The notes under the pieces are model-generated. The model was not told where the DNA came from, did no database searches, and was given only the letters and a program-made list of their open reading frames with translations. Of a stretch of DNA of 64,000 nucleotides, positions 17,052 to 25,385 are shown piece by piece. The stretch is taken from contig JACQXM010000015.1 of the NCBI GenBank assembly GCA_016208685.1, forward strand, positions 124,001 through 188,000, written 5' to 3'. The DNA comes from Planctomycetota bacterium (GTDB lineage Bacteria > Planctomycetota > Phycisphaerae > UBA1845). A program made the translations under genes and the position numbers. The stretch's first letter is position 1. Every line of letters starts with the position of its first letter.

Positions 17052-17310
17052 GATCGACTGCGGCCACCTTATGTGAAATCCCACAGCGCCGAACTCAACC
17101 CAGGTAATTACCGGCGGCCGTTCCACGCTGCGCCGGTCAGACAGGTAAGGTAGGCGTGCGGAGCGCCCGCCGGCCGGGCATGCCCCACGATCCTACGCTC
17201 CCGGGGGCAACGGCATGGGCGTGCGTGCCGCAGCACGGCGCGTACCCGCCCGCGGCCGTCCGCGTGCCCAGAAGGCGCGTGCCATGGGGCGCGGGATCGC
17301 GTGTTTCGTT
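17052..17310. other. Gap between convergent genes
   Basis: Lies between the end of the small lipoprotein gene and the end of the pentaheme gene. One weak 7-bp hairpin (ACCGGCG/CGCCGGT, 17110-17137) may serve as terminator. The open frames in it have no start signals or domain content. Confidence 0.5.
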
Positions 17311-18096
17311 TCATTCCATCTGGTGACAGGTCATGCACAGAATCGAGCGTTCCACCGGGACGCTCAGCAGCTTGGGTGTGCCCGCGTAGAGGTTATGACA
17401 TGATACGCAGCTTACTTGCCCGCCCGGCAGGCGGATTTCCCTGGGCAACTGACTGGCGTGGCGGAAAGGAACGTCCGAACCGCGCCGCGCGTGCATGGGG
17501 TAGCGCACGCCGATGGGGTGATTCCGCCGCGGATCGCCCACACTGCCGAAGGAAGCCATCGCGGAAGGTGTGGTGGTGCTGGCGTCGCCGGCGTTGACGG
17601 CATCATGGCAGCTCAGGCACTGCCGCGATTCGGCGTCCACGTAGCCGCCGACGCCGGCGGAATCGGCTTCCGCATCGGCATCCGCCCGAACGTGCGCACG
17701 CGGCATTGCCTGCCAGTGGGCGGAACGCGCCGCGAACGAATCTCCGGCGCCGTGGCACTTGACGCAGAAGCCCGCGCCGTGGTTTTCACCCGTGCGCGAA
17801 TCCCGCAAGCTCCATCCACCCTCAGCATCGGCGGAAGGAAGTGCCGCATGGCAGGTGAGGCAGGTGATGGCGCCGTTGGGATCCAACGGCCAACCGGCGG
17901 GAACACGCACCGCGGCCGAAGGAACCACGCGAACCGGATGGTTGAAGAGCCCGGGACCGGACACGAGCAGCACCGGCCGGGTGGACGGCGCCGAACGTGA
18001 GGCGGCAAGCGCAGCCACCGGAGCCAAAGTCGCGAGCGCCAGCGCCGCCCGCGCGCAAACCCGGCGCGCGCTTGGAGTGCCGTTGTGTTCCGACAT
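17311..18096 (-). CDS. Secreted pentaheme c-type cytochrome
   Basis: Secreted protein of 261 residues: Arg-containing signal peptide (MSEHNGTPSARRVCARAALALATLAP...ALA), then five CXXCH (CLTCH, CVKCH, CLSCH, CVSCH, CMTCH). The spacing CLTCHAALPS, FCVKCHG, QCLSCHDAVN, PRRNHPIGVRYP, VSCVSCHN follows the same module as the tetraheme protein at 10.2 kb (the DDHPIG motif appears as RRNHPIG), with an extra heme at the start. It is divergent from the dockerin gene at 18568 across a shared regulatory gap and is probably transcribed alone. Confidence 0.87.
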   Translation of the reverse strand: MSEHNGTPSARRVCARAALALATLAPVAALAASRSAPSTRPVLLVSGPGLFNHPVRVVPSAAVRVPAGWPLDPNGAITCLTCHAALPSADAEGGWSLRDSRTGENHGAGFCVKCHGAGDSFAARSAHWQAMPRAHVRADADAEADSAGVGGYVDAESRQCLSCHDAVNAGDASTTTPSAMASFGSVGDPRRNHPIGVRYPMHARRGSDVPFRHASQLPREIRLPGGQVSCVSCHNLYAGTPKLLSVPVERSILCMTCHQME

Positions 18097-18247
18097 CGCG
18101 AACGTCGCCTTGAGGAAAGTGAACCTCGTTCACCGGCGGGCCCCACCTCCGTTAGCGCCGCGATCGCCGCGCGTCGTGCCGCCGCAGCGAGGTCGGGCGT
18201 AAGCGGCCCGCAACATGGACAAGCCCAAAGCTACGATATCGCGTACG

Positions 18248-18263
18248 CGCGAGGGGTGAGCCA
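18248..18263 (-). promoter_or_regulatory. Possible sigma-54 promoter (imperfect)
   Basis: TGGCTCACCCCTCGCG, minus strand: GG and GC are at the right spacing, but three or four other consensus positions differ. It lies about 150 bases before the pentaheme start and 127 bases from the near-palindrome at 18390. Confidence 0.4.
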
Positions 18264-18389
18264 ATTGCACAGGGCGGACGACGCGCGCCGGCCGGCGGTG
18301 CCGTCGCCTCTCGCCGCGGAGTGGCGTCCGGGCCGCAATCCGCGCGAGCGCGGAATTCGCCAGCCGCCCGCACCCAAAGCCGCCGGTTT

Positions 18390-18403
18390 TCTCATTTTTG
18401 AGA
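18390..18403. promoter_or_regulatory. Recurrent near-palindrome (candidate activator site)
   Basis: TCTCATTTTTGAGA inside a longer inverted repeat (CCGGTTT...AAACCGG, 18384-18409). A second partial copy, TTTTGAGAGAAAA, follows at about 18426. It sits midway between two divergent sigma-54-like promoters (18263 minus, 18503 plus) and could serve both genes. Confidence 0.6.
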
Positions 18404-18502
18404 AACCGGTTCCGTTTTTCCCCGCTTTTGAGAGAAAAGGGCCGCCAGCATGTCGGTCCCTTGCGCATTGTTATGGCGCGCGGCAGCGTGGGTGGCCCAC
18501 GT

Positions 18503-18518
18503 TGGCATGACGATTGCA
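18503..18518 (+). promoter_or_regulatory. Sigma-54 promoter (perfect consensus)
   Basis: TGGCATGACGATTGCA fits TGGCAYR-N4-TTGCW at every fixed position. It lies 50 bases before the dockerin-protein start and 113 bases after the near-palindrome at 18390. Confidence 0.8.
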
Positions 18519-18567
18519 CCGTATACTTTCGGTGGGGTTTCGGCCGCCTGACACGAGGTATTGGCTG

Positions 18568-19464
18568 ATGCTGCGATATGACCCTGAGAAGCAGGCGGAG
18601 GCGACCACGCTCGGCACGGCGGGCCGGGGCGCGCCGCGCCAAACCAAACTCGTTCGCCCGCTGCGGACGACGCTCCCGGTTTGGGTGGTAGCGTGGGCGG
18701 CGCCGGCGGCGCTTGCGCTGACCACGCAGACGCTCCGCCCGGTCGCGGACGGCACGATCGCCGACGGGGGCAGCTTCGGCACGATGGACGGCAGTCCCGA
18801 CCACTGGGACTGGACCTTCAACCAATCGAGCTACGAGGGTGCGATAACCCTGCGACGCGGTGCACCGCCGCTGGCCCTCGAGCACCGCCTGGTTTGGGAG
18901 TTCGACCTGGCGACGGTGGCCGCCGGCTCACCGGTGACCGCCACGCTGACGTTCACCATCCGCGGCGCACCGCGGTTCCCCGCCGACGACGCGAATGTCC
19001 ATGTGTACGCCTATCCTGCGGATCTGCTGGAACGGGCGGAGGACTTCGCCGCCGGCCCCGGGACCCTGGTGGGCAGCAGGATGATCGCCCCGTATCAGCC
19101 CGCCACGGCGTACACCCTGAACGTCTCGGCGGCCGTCTCGGCCGCTGTCGCCGGCAGCCGCAAGGTCGGCTTCCGCTTTCAGATCGATCCGGCGTCGACC
19201 CACGAGGTCGATCAGGCCTTCGTGGATGCCCTTGATTCCGACCCCACGAGCAAGCCATTCCTCACGGTCACCGGAAATATGCCGGGTGACGCCAACGGCG
19301 ACGGCGATGTGGACCTGGGCGACTACATCGTGTTCCAGAGCTGCTTCGCACACCCCGGGGCGGGATACGTACCCGCGTGCGCCGTGTTCGACGCCGACGG
19401 CGACACGAATGTGGACCTCTCCGACTTCCTCGAGTTCCAGAACCGTTTCACCGGCCGGAAGTGA
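18568..19464 (+). CDS. Secreted dockerin-type repeat protein
   Basis: Exported protein of 298 residues. A long basic N-terminus precedes the hydrophobic segment LPVWVVAWAAPAALAL, followed by a beta-sandwich-like domain (about 55-235; TLRPVADGTIADGGSFG, VHVYAYPADLL) that resembles DNRLRE-type domains. The last 60 residues hold two Ca-binding dockerin repeats (GDANGDGDVDLGDYIVFQ and DADGDTNVDLSDFLEFQ). The ATG at 18568 was chosen because GAGGT precedes it and because the longer frame would start inside the sigma-54 promoter. Such repeats in planctomycetes are thought to help anchor or assemble surface proteins; the ligand is unknown. Confidence 0.82.
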   Translation: MLRYDPEKQAEATTLGTAGRGAPRQTKLVRPLRTTLPVWVVAWAAPAALALTTQTLRPVADGTIADGGSFGTMDGSPDHWDWTFNQSSYEGAITLRRGAPPLALEHRLVWEFDLATVAAGSPVTATLTFTIRGAPRFPADDANVHVYAYPADLLERAEDFAAGPGTLVGSRMIAPYQPATAYTLNVSAAVSAAVAGSRKVGFRFQIDPASTHEVDQAFVDALDSDPTSKPFLTVTGNMPGDANGDGDVDLGDYIVFQSCFAHPGAGYVPACAVFDADGDTNVDLSDFLEFQNRFTGRK

Positions 19465-19702
19465 GTTGGATGGGCCGACTGGCCCAGCCCTGCGCAGGCT
19501 CTCTTGACCCTGGCCGAGGGCCCGGCCCCTGAAGCCGCTTAACTCGCTTTCTCAACGAGCTGCGGGGGGCGCTGCGGCCGATATCCCACCCCGCCGCCGG
19601 CATTTTCCCAGTTTTGGTTCGGACTTAAGTCGTTTCGTGACAACGTCTTAGCACCTCACCAGCCCACTTTCCAGGCCCCGGACGGCGGTTATCGTGCCGT
19701 TC
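19465..19702. other. Intergenic region before the fusion cytochrome
   Basis: Contains a small hairpin just after the dockerin gene (GGGCC/GGCCC, 19472-19485) and a partial TTTCTCA half-site at 19548, about 150 bases before the sigma-54 promoter at 19703. No gene seen. Confidence 0.45.
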
Positions 19703-19718
19703 TGGTATGGCGATTGCC
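19703..19718 (+). promoter_or_regulatory. Sigma-54 promoter (near-perfect)
   Basis: TGGTATGGCGATTGCC matches the consensus except at two positions, with correct GG-GC spacing, 79 bases before the start of the NHL-dockerin-cytochrome gene. Confidence 0.65.
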
Positions 19719-19796
19719 AACGTTGATCTACTGAGAGGTGGATTTCTTCATCGTAGTCCCGGGGACACTCCGTTGTCCCCACTTGGAGGCAGAACG

Positions 19797-22700
19797 ATGG
19801 TCGCCATTTGCACCTACATGGTCGTGGCCGCTACCTTGGGCCAAACCTCGAGCGTCACATACGCCACCCGCTATGCCACGGGAACCGAGTTTCCGTCCCG
19901 CGTCGCGGTCTCGCCCGGCGGCACGTTGTACGTGACCGATCCCCCGCTGAAGCAAGTCGTCGAGTACGACGCCACGGGCACGGTGCTCGCGACCTACGCC
20001 GTCTCCCAGGAGCCGGTGGGGATCGCCGTCCATGCCGACGGACGCGTGTTCGTCTCGCGGGCCGACGGCAAGGTGGGCGTGTACAGCTCGGCGTTCGTGT
20101 TCCAGAGCCTGCTCAACGCCTCGCCCATGACCATGGGCGCCCCGAACGACATGGAGTTCGACGCCACCGCCATGGAACTCTACGTGGTCGACACCGAGGA
20201 CGCCCAGGTGCTGGTCTTTGAAGAGTCATCTCCCGGGGCGTGGACGCTGGCTCGAGCCTGGGGAACCGACGGCGGCGGACTGGGTGAGTTCGTTTCGCCG
20301 CTGGCGATCGCCGTGGATCCGGTCCGCGAGCACGTCATCGTCACCGACGCCGACAACTTCCGCATCCAGGTGTTCGACACGGCGGGGACCGTGCTTTTCA
20401 AATTCGGCTATCGCATGCTCTATACCGCTACCCAGGAAGTCGGCTGGGTCGTGCGGGCGCAGGGCGTGGCGCTGGACGACTGCGGCAACATCTACCTCGC
20501 CGACGCCATGATGGGCACGGTGCGTGTGTTCGACCCCGCGGGGGGTGAACTCAGCGCCACTCATGCTCCGGCGATCGGCTACGGAACCGGCGCGGGGCAA
20601 CTTCGCACCCCGAGTGATCTGACCATCGACGGCGCAGGCAACCTTTACGTGGCCAACACCAGCAACGCCTCCGTCGAAGTGTACGACGTGGTGTGCACGG
20701 TGGGAACGCTGGCCGCCACCACGCCCGCGACCGACGAGGTGCGTACGTCGCGTTCCCGCAAGGGTTCGCGGCTGGGCATCCGCCTGCCGGACAACCCCTT
20801 CGACCTGGTGGGCGCCATCGCCACCGGCCTTTACTCCGGCGGGTTCGACGTCAACTTCGATCGCAAGGTGAACCTGGCGGACCTGGAGCTCGTGGTGCGG
20901 CACTTCGGCGCGGGCACGGTTCAGGATTTCCTGTCGTACGACGGCGGCCCGCTTGGCGCTGCGTCGGGCACCTATGACGCGCCGCACGTGATCGGCATTG
21001 CGAACGCTTGCGGCCGGTGCCACTCCGTGGACGGCGCGCCGGGCGGGATGCTCACCGCCGCCGGGCAGGAGAATCTGTGTTTGTCGTGCCACAACCCGGC
21101 GGGAATCGCCATGGGCAAGCCGATCGGCGCCGGCACCACCGGCGGGTCGCACCCGTGGGGCGTGGCCGCGGACGACGCCGACCCCGGTCCGGCGGCCGGC
21201 TCCCTGGTAAGCCTGCACCTGGACAACGGCGATGTGCGTTGCGGCACTTGCCACAATCAGCACGAGGCCTTCCGCGGCACGTGCCAGATCGGCGGTATCC
21301 AGCCGCCGCCGCCGCTGCCGCACATCGGTCGCTGCATCGACGGCCCGTTCGTCGGCAAGCTGTGTCAGGCAGACTATCAGTGCGACAACCTGTACGTTCG
21401 CACCGGGGGCGACAAGATCGAACTGTGCGGCGAGTGCCACAAGGAATACGACGAGTGGCTGCACGCCGGGCACTCGGAAGAGTACGCCGATCCCTGGTTC
21501 CACTATGACTGGAGCATGGGCAACAACTGGTTGTGCACCGGGCCGGGCACGCCATACGCCTATTGCACGGGCGAGGGCGTGGGCACGGCCGCATCGACCG
21601 CCGCGGCGGTCTGCACCGGCGCCGGAACGCCTTTGGCCTGCTGCACCGGAGCGGGCACCGGACCAACCTGCACCGTGTCCAACGCGGGATGCAGCGGTCC
21701 CGGCACGCCCTTCGCCTGCTGCACGGGCGTGGGAACGGGCAACTGTGCCAACAACCTCTCCGCGGCTGCGTGCACCGGACCGGGAACGCCAATGGCCTGC
21801 TGCACCGGCGCGGGAACCGGGAGCTGTTCCAGCCGTGAGGCGTGCCGGCAGTGTCACTCCGGTGAGGGTTACATTGATTTCTCGCGGGATTTCCAGGACG
21901 GCACGGTGGCGACCTCTACCCACCGCGGCACGTTCCGCGTTGCGGACTGCCTGGTCTGTCATGCCACGCACGGGATGGCGCAGGACGACGAACTGCTGAG
22001 GATCTACGACACGGTGCGCCTGCCCACGGGGCAAGTGCTCAGCGGCCTTGGCGCGGGCGCTACTTGCGTGGCGTGTCATAACGGTCGATCCGTTCCGCCG
22101 GTTCCGAACACGCCCGGCGTTTCCTCGCCGCACTACCTGAATGGCGGCGCCATGCTTGAGGGCATCAACGCCGTGCTCACCTTCCCCACGGGACCGGGAG
22201 CAGTCACCTATGCCGTGAGCAACTCGAACCACACCACCAACGCGGGGATCTTCTGCACGACCTGCCATATGGCGCCCGGTCCGTCGTCCGGTCCCGGTGC
22301 GGGCAAAGTCGGCGGCCACACCTTCAACCTGAAGGTGCATGATCCGGCCGATCCGGACTATGGCTTCGAGAACGTGGACAACACCTGCAACTCGGCCGGA
22401 TGCCACACCGGCGTTACGTCGATCAACCGTACGGCATACGGCGACTACGACGGCGACGGGACCATCGAAGGCGTGCAGGATGAGACGCGCGGCCTGCTGG
22501 CGCGGCTGAAGGACGCGCTATACGGCGCGGGAGCCTCCAGGTTGCTTGTCAATGGAGTCACCGGAGCGGCCACCACCGAGCCGGAGATCTGCACCGCGGC
22601 CGGCGTGCCGCTGGCCTGCTGTACCGGAGTACGTACCGGCCCGACGTGCGTGGATCCCGACGCCGAGCCGGCGAATCCCTACTGGACGACGACGCGATGC

Positions 22701-22976
22701 ACCGGCGGCACGAGGGCCGGGCTGCCCTGCCGGACGGGGACGGGCACAGCGCCGTTTGACTGCCCGGGCGGCGGAACCTGCACCGCTGCGGTGCCCTCCG
22801 GCAACACTCTGGCGACCGTCGAAGACGGCATCTGGAATTGGGAGTACGTCGACAACAGCGGCGACTTGGGCGTGAAGAACACGGGCTACGCCATCGGCAT
22901 CCTTCAGATTGCCTACAAAGGCGTGACCGGCGTTGCCGTGCCCGGCGCCGCGTATCGCTACTCGCCGGCTCCGTGA
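19797..22976 (+). CDS. NHL propeller-dockerin-multiheme cytochrome fusion
   Basis: Secreted protein of 1059 residues with three parts. Residues about 25-300 are an NHL propeller (FPSRVAVSPGGTLYVTD, LRTPSDLTIDGAGNLYVANTSN). Residues about 335-375 are a dockerin-like repeat (GGFDVNFDRKVNLADLELVVRHF). Residues about 400-960 carry eight CXXCH (CGRCH, CLSCH, CGTCH, CGECH, CRQCH, CLVCH, CVACH, CTTCH) and one CX4CH (CNSAGCH). Between hemes 4 and 5 lie about five Cys-rich repeats of the form CTGPGTPxACCTGAGTG, and one recurs after the last heme. The ATG at 19797 follows GGAGG; an upstream in-frame ATG lies inside the promoter and was rejected. It is a single gene under its own sigma-54-type promoter. 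Confidence 0.85.
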   Translation: MVAICTYMVVAATLGQTSSVTYATRYATGTEFPSRVAVSPGGTLYVTDPPLKQVVEYDATGTVLATYAVSQEPVGIAVHADGRVFVSRADGKVGVYSSAFVFQSLLNASPMTMGAPNDMEFDATAMELYVVDTEDAQVLVFEESSPGAWTLARAWGTDGGGLGEFVSPLAIAVDPVREHVIVTDADNFRIQVFDTAGTVLFKFGYRMLYTATQEVGWVVRAQGVALDDCGNIYLADAMMGTVRVFDPAGGELSATHAPAIGYGTGAGQLRTPSDLTIDGAGNLYVANTSNASVEVYDVVCTVGTLAATTPATDEVRTSRSRKGSRLGIRLPDNPFDLVGAIATGLYSGGFDVNFDRKVNLADLELVVRHFGAGTVQDFLSYDGGPLGAASGTYDAPHVIGIANACGRCHSVDGAPGGMLTAAGQENLCLSCHNPAGIAMGKPIGAGTTGGSHPWGVAADDADPGPAAGSLVSLHLDNGDVRCGTCHNQHEAFRGTCQIGGIQPPPPLPHIGRCIDGPFVGKLCQADYQCDNLYVRTGGDKIELCGECHKEYDEWLHAGHSEEYADPWFHYDWSMGNNWLCTGPGTPYAYCTGEGVGTAASTAAAVCTGAGTPLACCTGAGTGPTCTVSNAGCSGPGTPFACCTGVGTGNCANNLSAAACTGPGTPMACCTGAGTGSCSSREACRQCHSGEGYIDFSRDFQDGTVATSTHRGTFRVADCLVCHATHGMAQDDELLRIYDTVRLPTGQVLSGLGAGATCVACHNGRSVPPVPNTPGVSSPHYLNGGAMLEGINAVLTFPTGPGAVTYAVSNSNHTTNAGIFCTTCHMAPGPSSGPGAGKVGGHTFNLKVHDPADPDYGFENVDNTCNSAGCHTGVTSINRTAYGDYDGDGTIEGVQDETRGLLARLKDALYGAGASRLLVNGVTGAATTEPEICTAAGVPLACCTGVRTGPTCVDPDAEPANPYWTTTRCTGGTRAGLPCRTGTGTAPFDCPGGGTCTAAVPSGNTLATVEDGIWNWEYVDNSGDLGVKNTGYAIGILQIAYKGVTGVAVPGAAYRYSPAP

Positions 22977-23022
22977 CAGTAGGCGCGGCGCAAGGGCCGC
23001 GCTGAATCTACGGTCAAGCCCG

Positions 23023-23056
23023 CAACCCGCGCTGCTGGGAATCGCAGCGCGGGTTG
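23023..23056. terminator. Hairpin after fusion cytochrome gene
   Basis: A perfect 13-bp stem (CAACCCGCGCTGC/GCAGCGCGGGTTG) with an 8-base loop, 46 bases after the stop. No clear T-run follows, so it may be a terminator or an mRNA end structure. Confidence 0.55.
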
Positions 23057-23127
23057 TGGCGTTTACCCGGCGGACGCCGCCCGCGATGCGGCGGTTCGGC
23101 CCGCCAGGGATCAGGAGGGAACGATCG

Positions 23128-24039
23128 ATGTTGCACGTCCACCGTGGTCATCCTCGCGCAAGGGTTCTTAGAATCAGTGGTATCGGTCTGATCGTATGCC
23201 TGCTGTGCAGCCCTGCGTGGGCGGTGGCAAGGGTCGGCGTTTCAGCTTATGCCGAAGCTGATTCGTGGATCGACACGGTAGGGAACATAGACGCCCGCGG
23301 CGGCAGCTTGGATGTGACCTACGCACCCAGCGCAGTCTACGCGGAAAGCGGCCTGGTGATAACCAACAACGGATTGGGAACCGCCTTCGCTAAGACGGCC
23401 GCGGACTACGGCTCGCTTCGCGCCTTTGCTGCCGGCACCTCGAGTCAGACGATCGTCGGCCCGGATGTTCTCACGGGGGCCGGCTGGTCGTCTGCGACGG
23501 CGCTGTTCGAGGATACGTGGACCATCCGGGTGCCGGGGCTCGATGGTCAGCCGGGCCGGATTCGGCTGGCAATGGACGTGCGCGGCACGCTCAGCGGCGC
23601 CGTCGCTCACCCCGGTATCAGCAACGGCGCCTCCTGGATGGTGGCGATGGACCGCGACGCGGCAACGGCATGGATCAGTTGGGACTTCGCCAACAGCACC
23701 TACCACGAGAACGCCGCGGTCTACTTCGACAAGGACATCACGTACGGACAACCGTTCACGTTCTCGCTTGGGCTGACCGCCGGGGCGACCACGAACTACC
23801 TGACGGCGCCGATGGCCGCGGCGGACTACTTCGCCACGGCCGTCCTGCAAGGCGTGAATCTGTACGACGCCGCGGGCCAGCCCGTACCGCGTTTTGCCAT
23901 TCAGCCGGAGTCCGGCGTCGACTACGGTTTCGTTCCGGAGCCGGCGACCTGGGCGATGCTGGCCGCCGGGCTGCTGGTAGTGGTCCAACGCAGGTTACTC
24001 TTAGGGTGGCATGGCCAAGCGCAGCGCCGCTATGCCTAG
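23128..24039 (+). CDS. PEP-CTERM surface protein
   Basis: Secreted protein of 303 residues: signal peptide (LRISGIGLIVCLLCSPAWA), a beta-rich middle part of unknown type, and a PEP-CTERM tail (FVPEPATWAMLAAGLLVVVQRR) recognised by exosortase. AGGAGGG precedes the ATG. Normally the protein should end just after the basic cluster QRR; here the frame runs on for 14 residues (LLLGWHGQAQRRYA) through a copy of the dispersed repeat, so the original stop seems to have been replaced. No exosortase gene is in the window. Confidence 0.85.
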   Translation: MLHVHRGHPRARVLRISGIGLIVCLLCSPAWAVARVGVSAYAEADSWIDTVGNIDARGGSLDVTYAPSAVYAESGLVITNNGLGTAFAKTAADYGSLRAFAAGTSSQTIVGPDVLTGAGWSSATALFEDTWTIRVPGLDGQPGRIRLAMDVRGTLSGAVAHPGISNGASWMVAMDRDAATAWISWDFANSTYHENAAVYFDKDITYGQPFTFSLGLTAGATTNYLTAPMAAADYFATAVLQGVNLYDAAGQPVPRFAIQPESGVDYGFVPEPATWAMLAAGLLVVVQRRLLLGWHGQAQRRYA

Positions 24040-24117
24040 GAAAGACGTGCCGGCGCACGACTGTGCCCTGCTTGGGCATGCCGCGCAACCCGCAGGATCG
24101 GGTGCGTCGGAGCAGTA
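23983..24117 (+). repeat. Dispersed repeat copy over a gene end
   Basis: Matches the reverse complement of 13766-13912 at about three bases in four by eye. It begins inside the last codons of the PEP-CTERM gene and fills most of the gap to the convergent dockerin gene ending at 24227. Confidence 0.75.
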
Positions 24118-24226
24118 GTCGTGCGCGCTCGTCGCCGGTGACGATCGGGGCGGACCGACGAGCGTCCTGCCGCCCGGGCGGGGAGCAAGGTCCAAGCCGT
24201 ACCCTGTCTCGCACTTCCGTTTCGCA

Positions 24227-25342
24227 TCAGGACGACGGGCACGACGGCAACCCGGCGCCCAGCCAGACGTCGAACGCCGCGGCGCCGTTGAGCAGGTTGA
24301 TGAGCTGTGTGATGTCCTGAGCGTTGGCGACCCCGCTGTGGTCGATGTCCGTCGCGTGCAGCGGCCGCAGATGGCTCGGTACGCCGTTGAGCGAGTTCAC
24401 GAGCGCCGTGATGTCGTGGGCGTTGGTCGCGCCGCTTCCGTTCACGTCGCCGGGCAGGCTCCCCACACAGCTCCGCTGGCCGTTGGACATCACCGTGATG
24501 CAAGTCCAGCAGCCGGTGGGAATCGGGCCGTCGAAGACCAGCGTGGTCGTGAAGTCCGCCGCGGAGGTCACGTCGATGATCGCCGGGGCGGGGGCAATGG
24601 CGGGCACGACTTCAATGCGGAAGTCCCCGGCCGCCAGGCCGGCGCAAGCCCCATGCAACAGGATTCGATCGAACCCCATTCGCGGCGCGGTTGCGGTCAG
24701 GGGATGGGGTTGCCGCGCGTCGATGGCGCAATTCGGCGGAATGGCGTAGTCGAAATGGCAGGTCGACGACGGAACGCAGGCGCACGCCGAGTAGCTGCAC
24801 ATGGTGCCCTGTGGGCAGTCCACGGCCGCGAACACGCACCCCACGTCGGGCAGGCAATCGTCCGCGGTGCAGCAGTCTGCATCGTCGCAGTTCACCGGCG
24901 TGTTCAGGCAGGCGTCGTTAGCGCAGGTGTCGAGCGTGCAGGCGTTGTCGTCGTCGCAGTGCAGCGGCGTGTGGGTGCAGGCGCCCGCGGAGCAGCCGTC
25001 GATGGTGCAGGGGTCAAGGTCGTCGCAGTCGCGGGGCGTTCCCACGCAGGTCCCCCCGGAACAGACATCGGTAACGGTGCAGGGGTCGTCGTCGAAGCAG
25101 GTTGCGGTGTTGGGGACGTGGCTGCATTCGCCACCGACGCAAAGGTCGTCGGTGCAGCGGTTCCGGTCGTCGCAACGGGCCAGGTCAGGCCAGTGGTTAC
25201 ACACGCCGTAGACGCAGCCATCGTTCGTGCAAGCGTCGCCGTCATCGCAGTCCAGCGGAGTATGCATGCAGGTTCCGCCGGTGCAGGTGTCGACGGTGCA
25301 GGGATCGGTATCAGAGCAGGGCATGGGACGGCCGACGCACAT
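24227..25342 (-). CDS. C-terminal part of frameshifted CTDC/dockerin protein
   Basis: Open frame that holds nine or so CTDC-type repeats (CDDxDPCTxDxCxxGxCxHTPLxC), a beta-domain, and a C-terminal dockerin pair (GDVNGSGATNAHDITALVN, DIDHSGVANAQDITQLIN). The repeats continue upstream of the first ATG (25342) without a stop to 25481, directly after a run of ten G (25482-25491). There they meet the end of the coding part of the frame that starts at 26411. The two frames are evidently one gene of about 727 residues broken by a one-base change in the G-run, from sequencing error, mutation or slippage. Confidence 0.75.
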   Translation of the reverse strand: MCVGRPMPCSDTDPCTVDTCTGGTCMHTPLDCDDGDACTNDGCVYGVCNHWPDLARCDDRNRCTDDLCVGGECSHVPNTATCFDDDPCTVTDVCSGGTCVGTPRDCDDLDPCTIDGCSAGACTHTPLHCDDDNACTLDTCANDACLNTPVNCDDADCCTADDCLPDVGCVFAAVDCPQGTMCSYSACACVPSSTCHFDYAIPPNCAIDARQPHPLTATAPRMGFDRILLHGACAGLAAGDFRIEVVPAIAPAPAIIDVTSAADFTTTLVFDGPIPTGCWTCITVMSNGQRSCVGSLPGDVNGSGATNAHDITALVNSLNGVPSHLRPLHATDIDHSGVANAQDITQLINLLNGAAAFDVWLGAGLPSCPSS

Positions 25343-25385
25343 CTGGTGGGAGCAGTAGTCGTTGATCGTGCAGGGGTCGCCGTCG

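Noticed and set aside
17052..17338. Small gene between the lipoprotein and the pentaheme gene
   Set aside because: Arg-rich frames without start signals on either strand.
19707..19796. Upstream ATG for the NHL-dockerin-cytochrome protein
   Set aside because: It lies inside the sigma-54 element, so it cannot be on the transcript; ATG 19797 has a good ribosome site and signal peptide.
23057..23072. Sigma-54 promoter before the PEP-CTERM gene
   Set aside because: TGGCGTTTACCCGGCG keeps GG and GC, but the other positions are poor and it abuts a hairpin; too weak to list.
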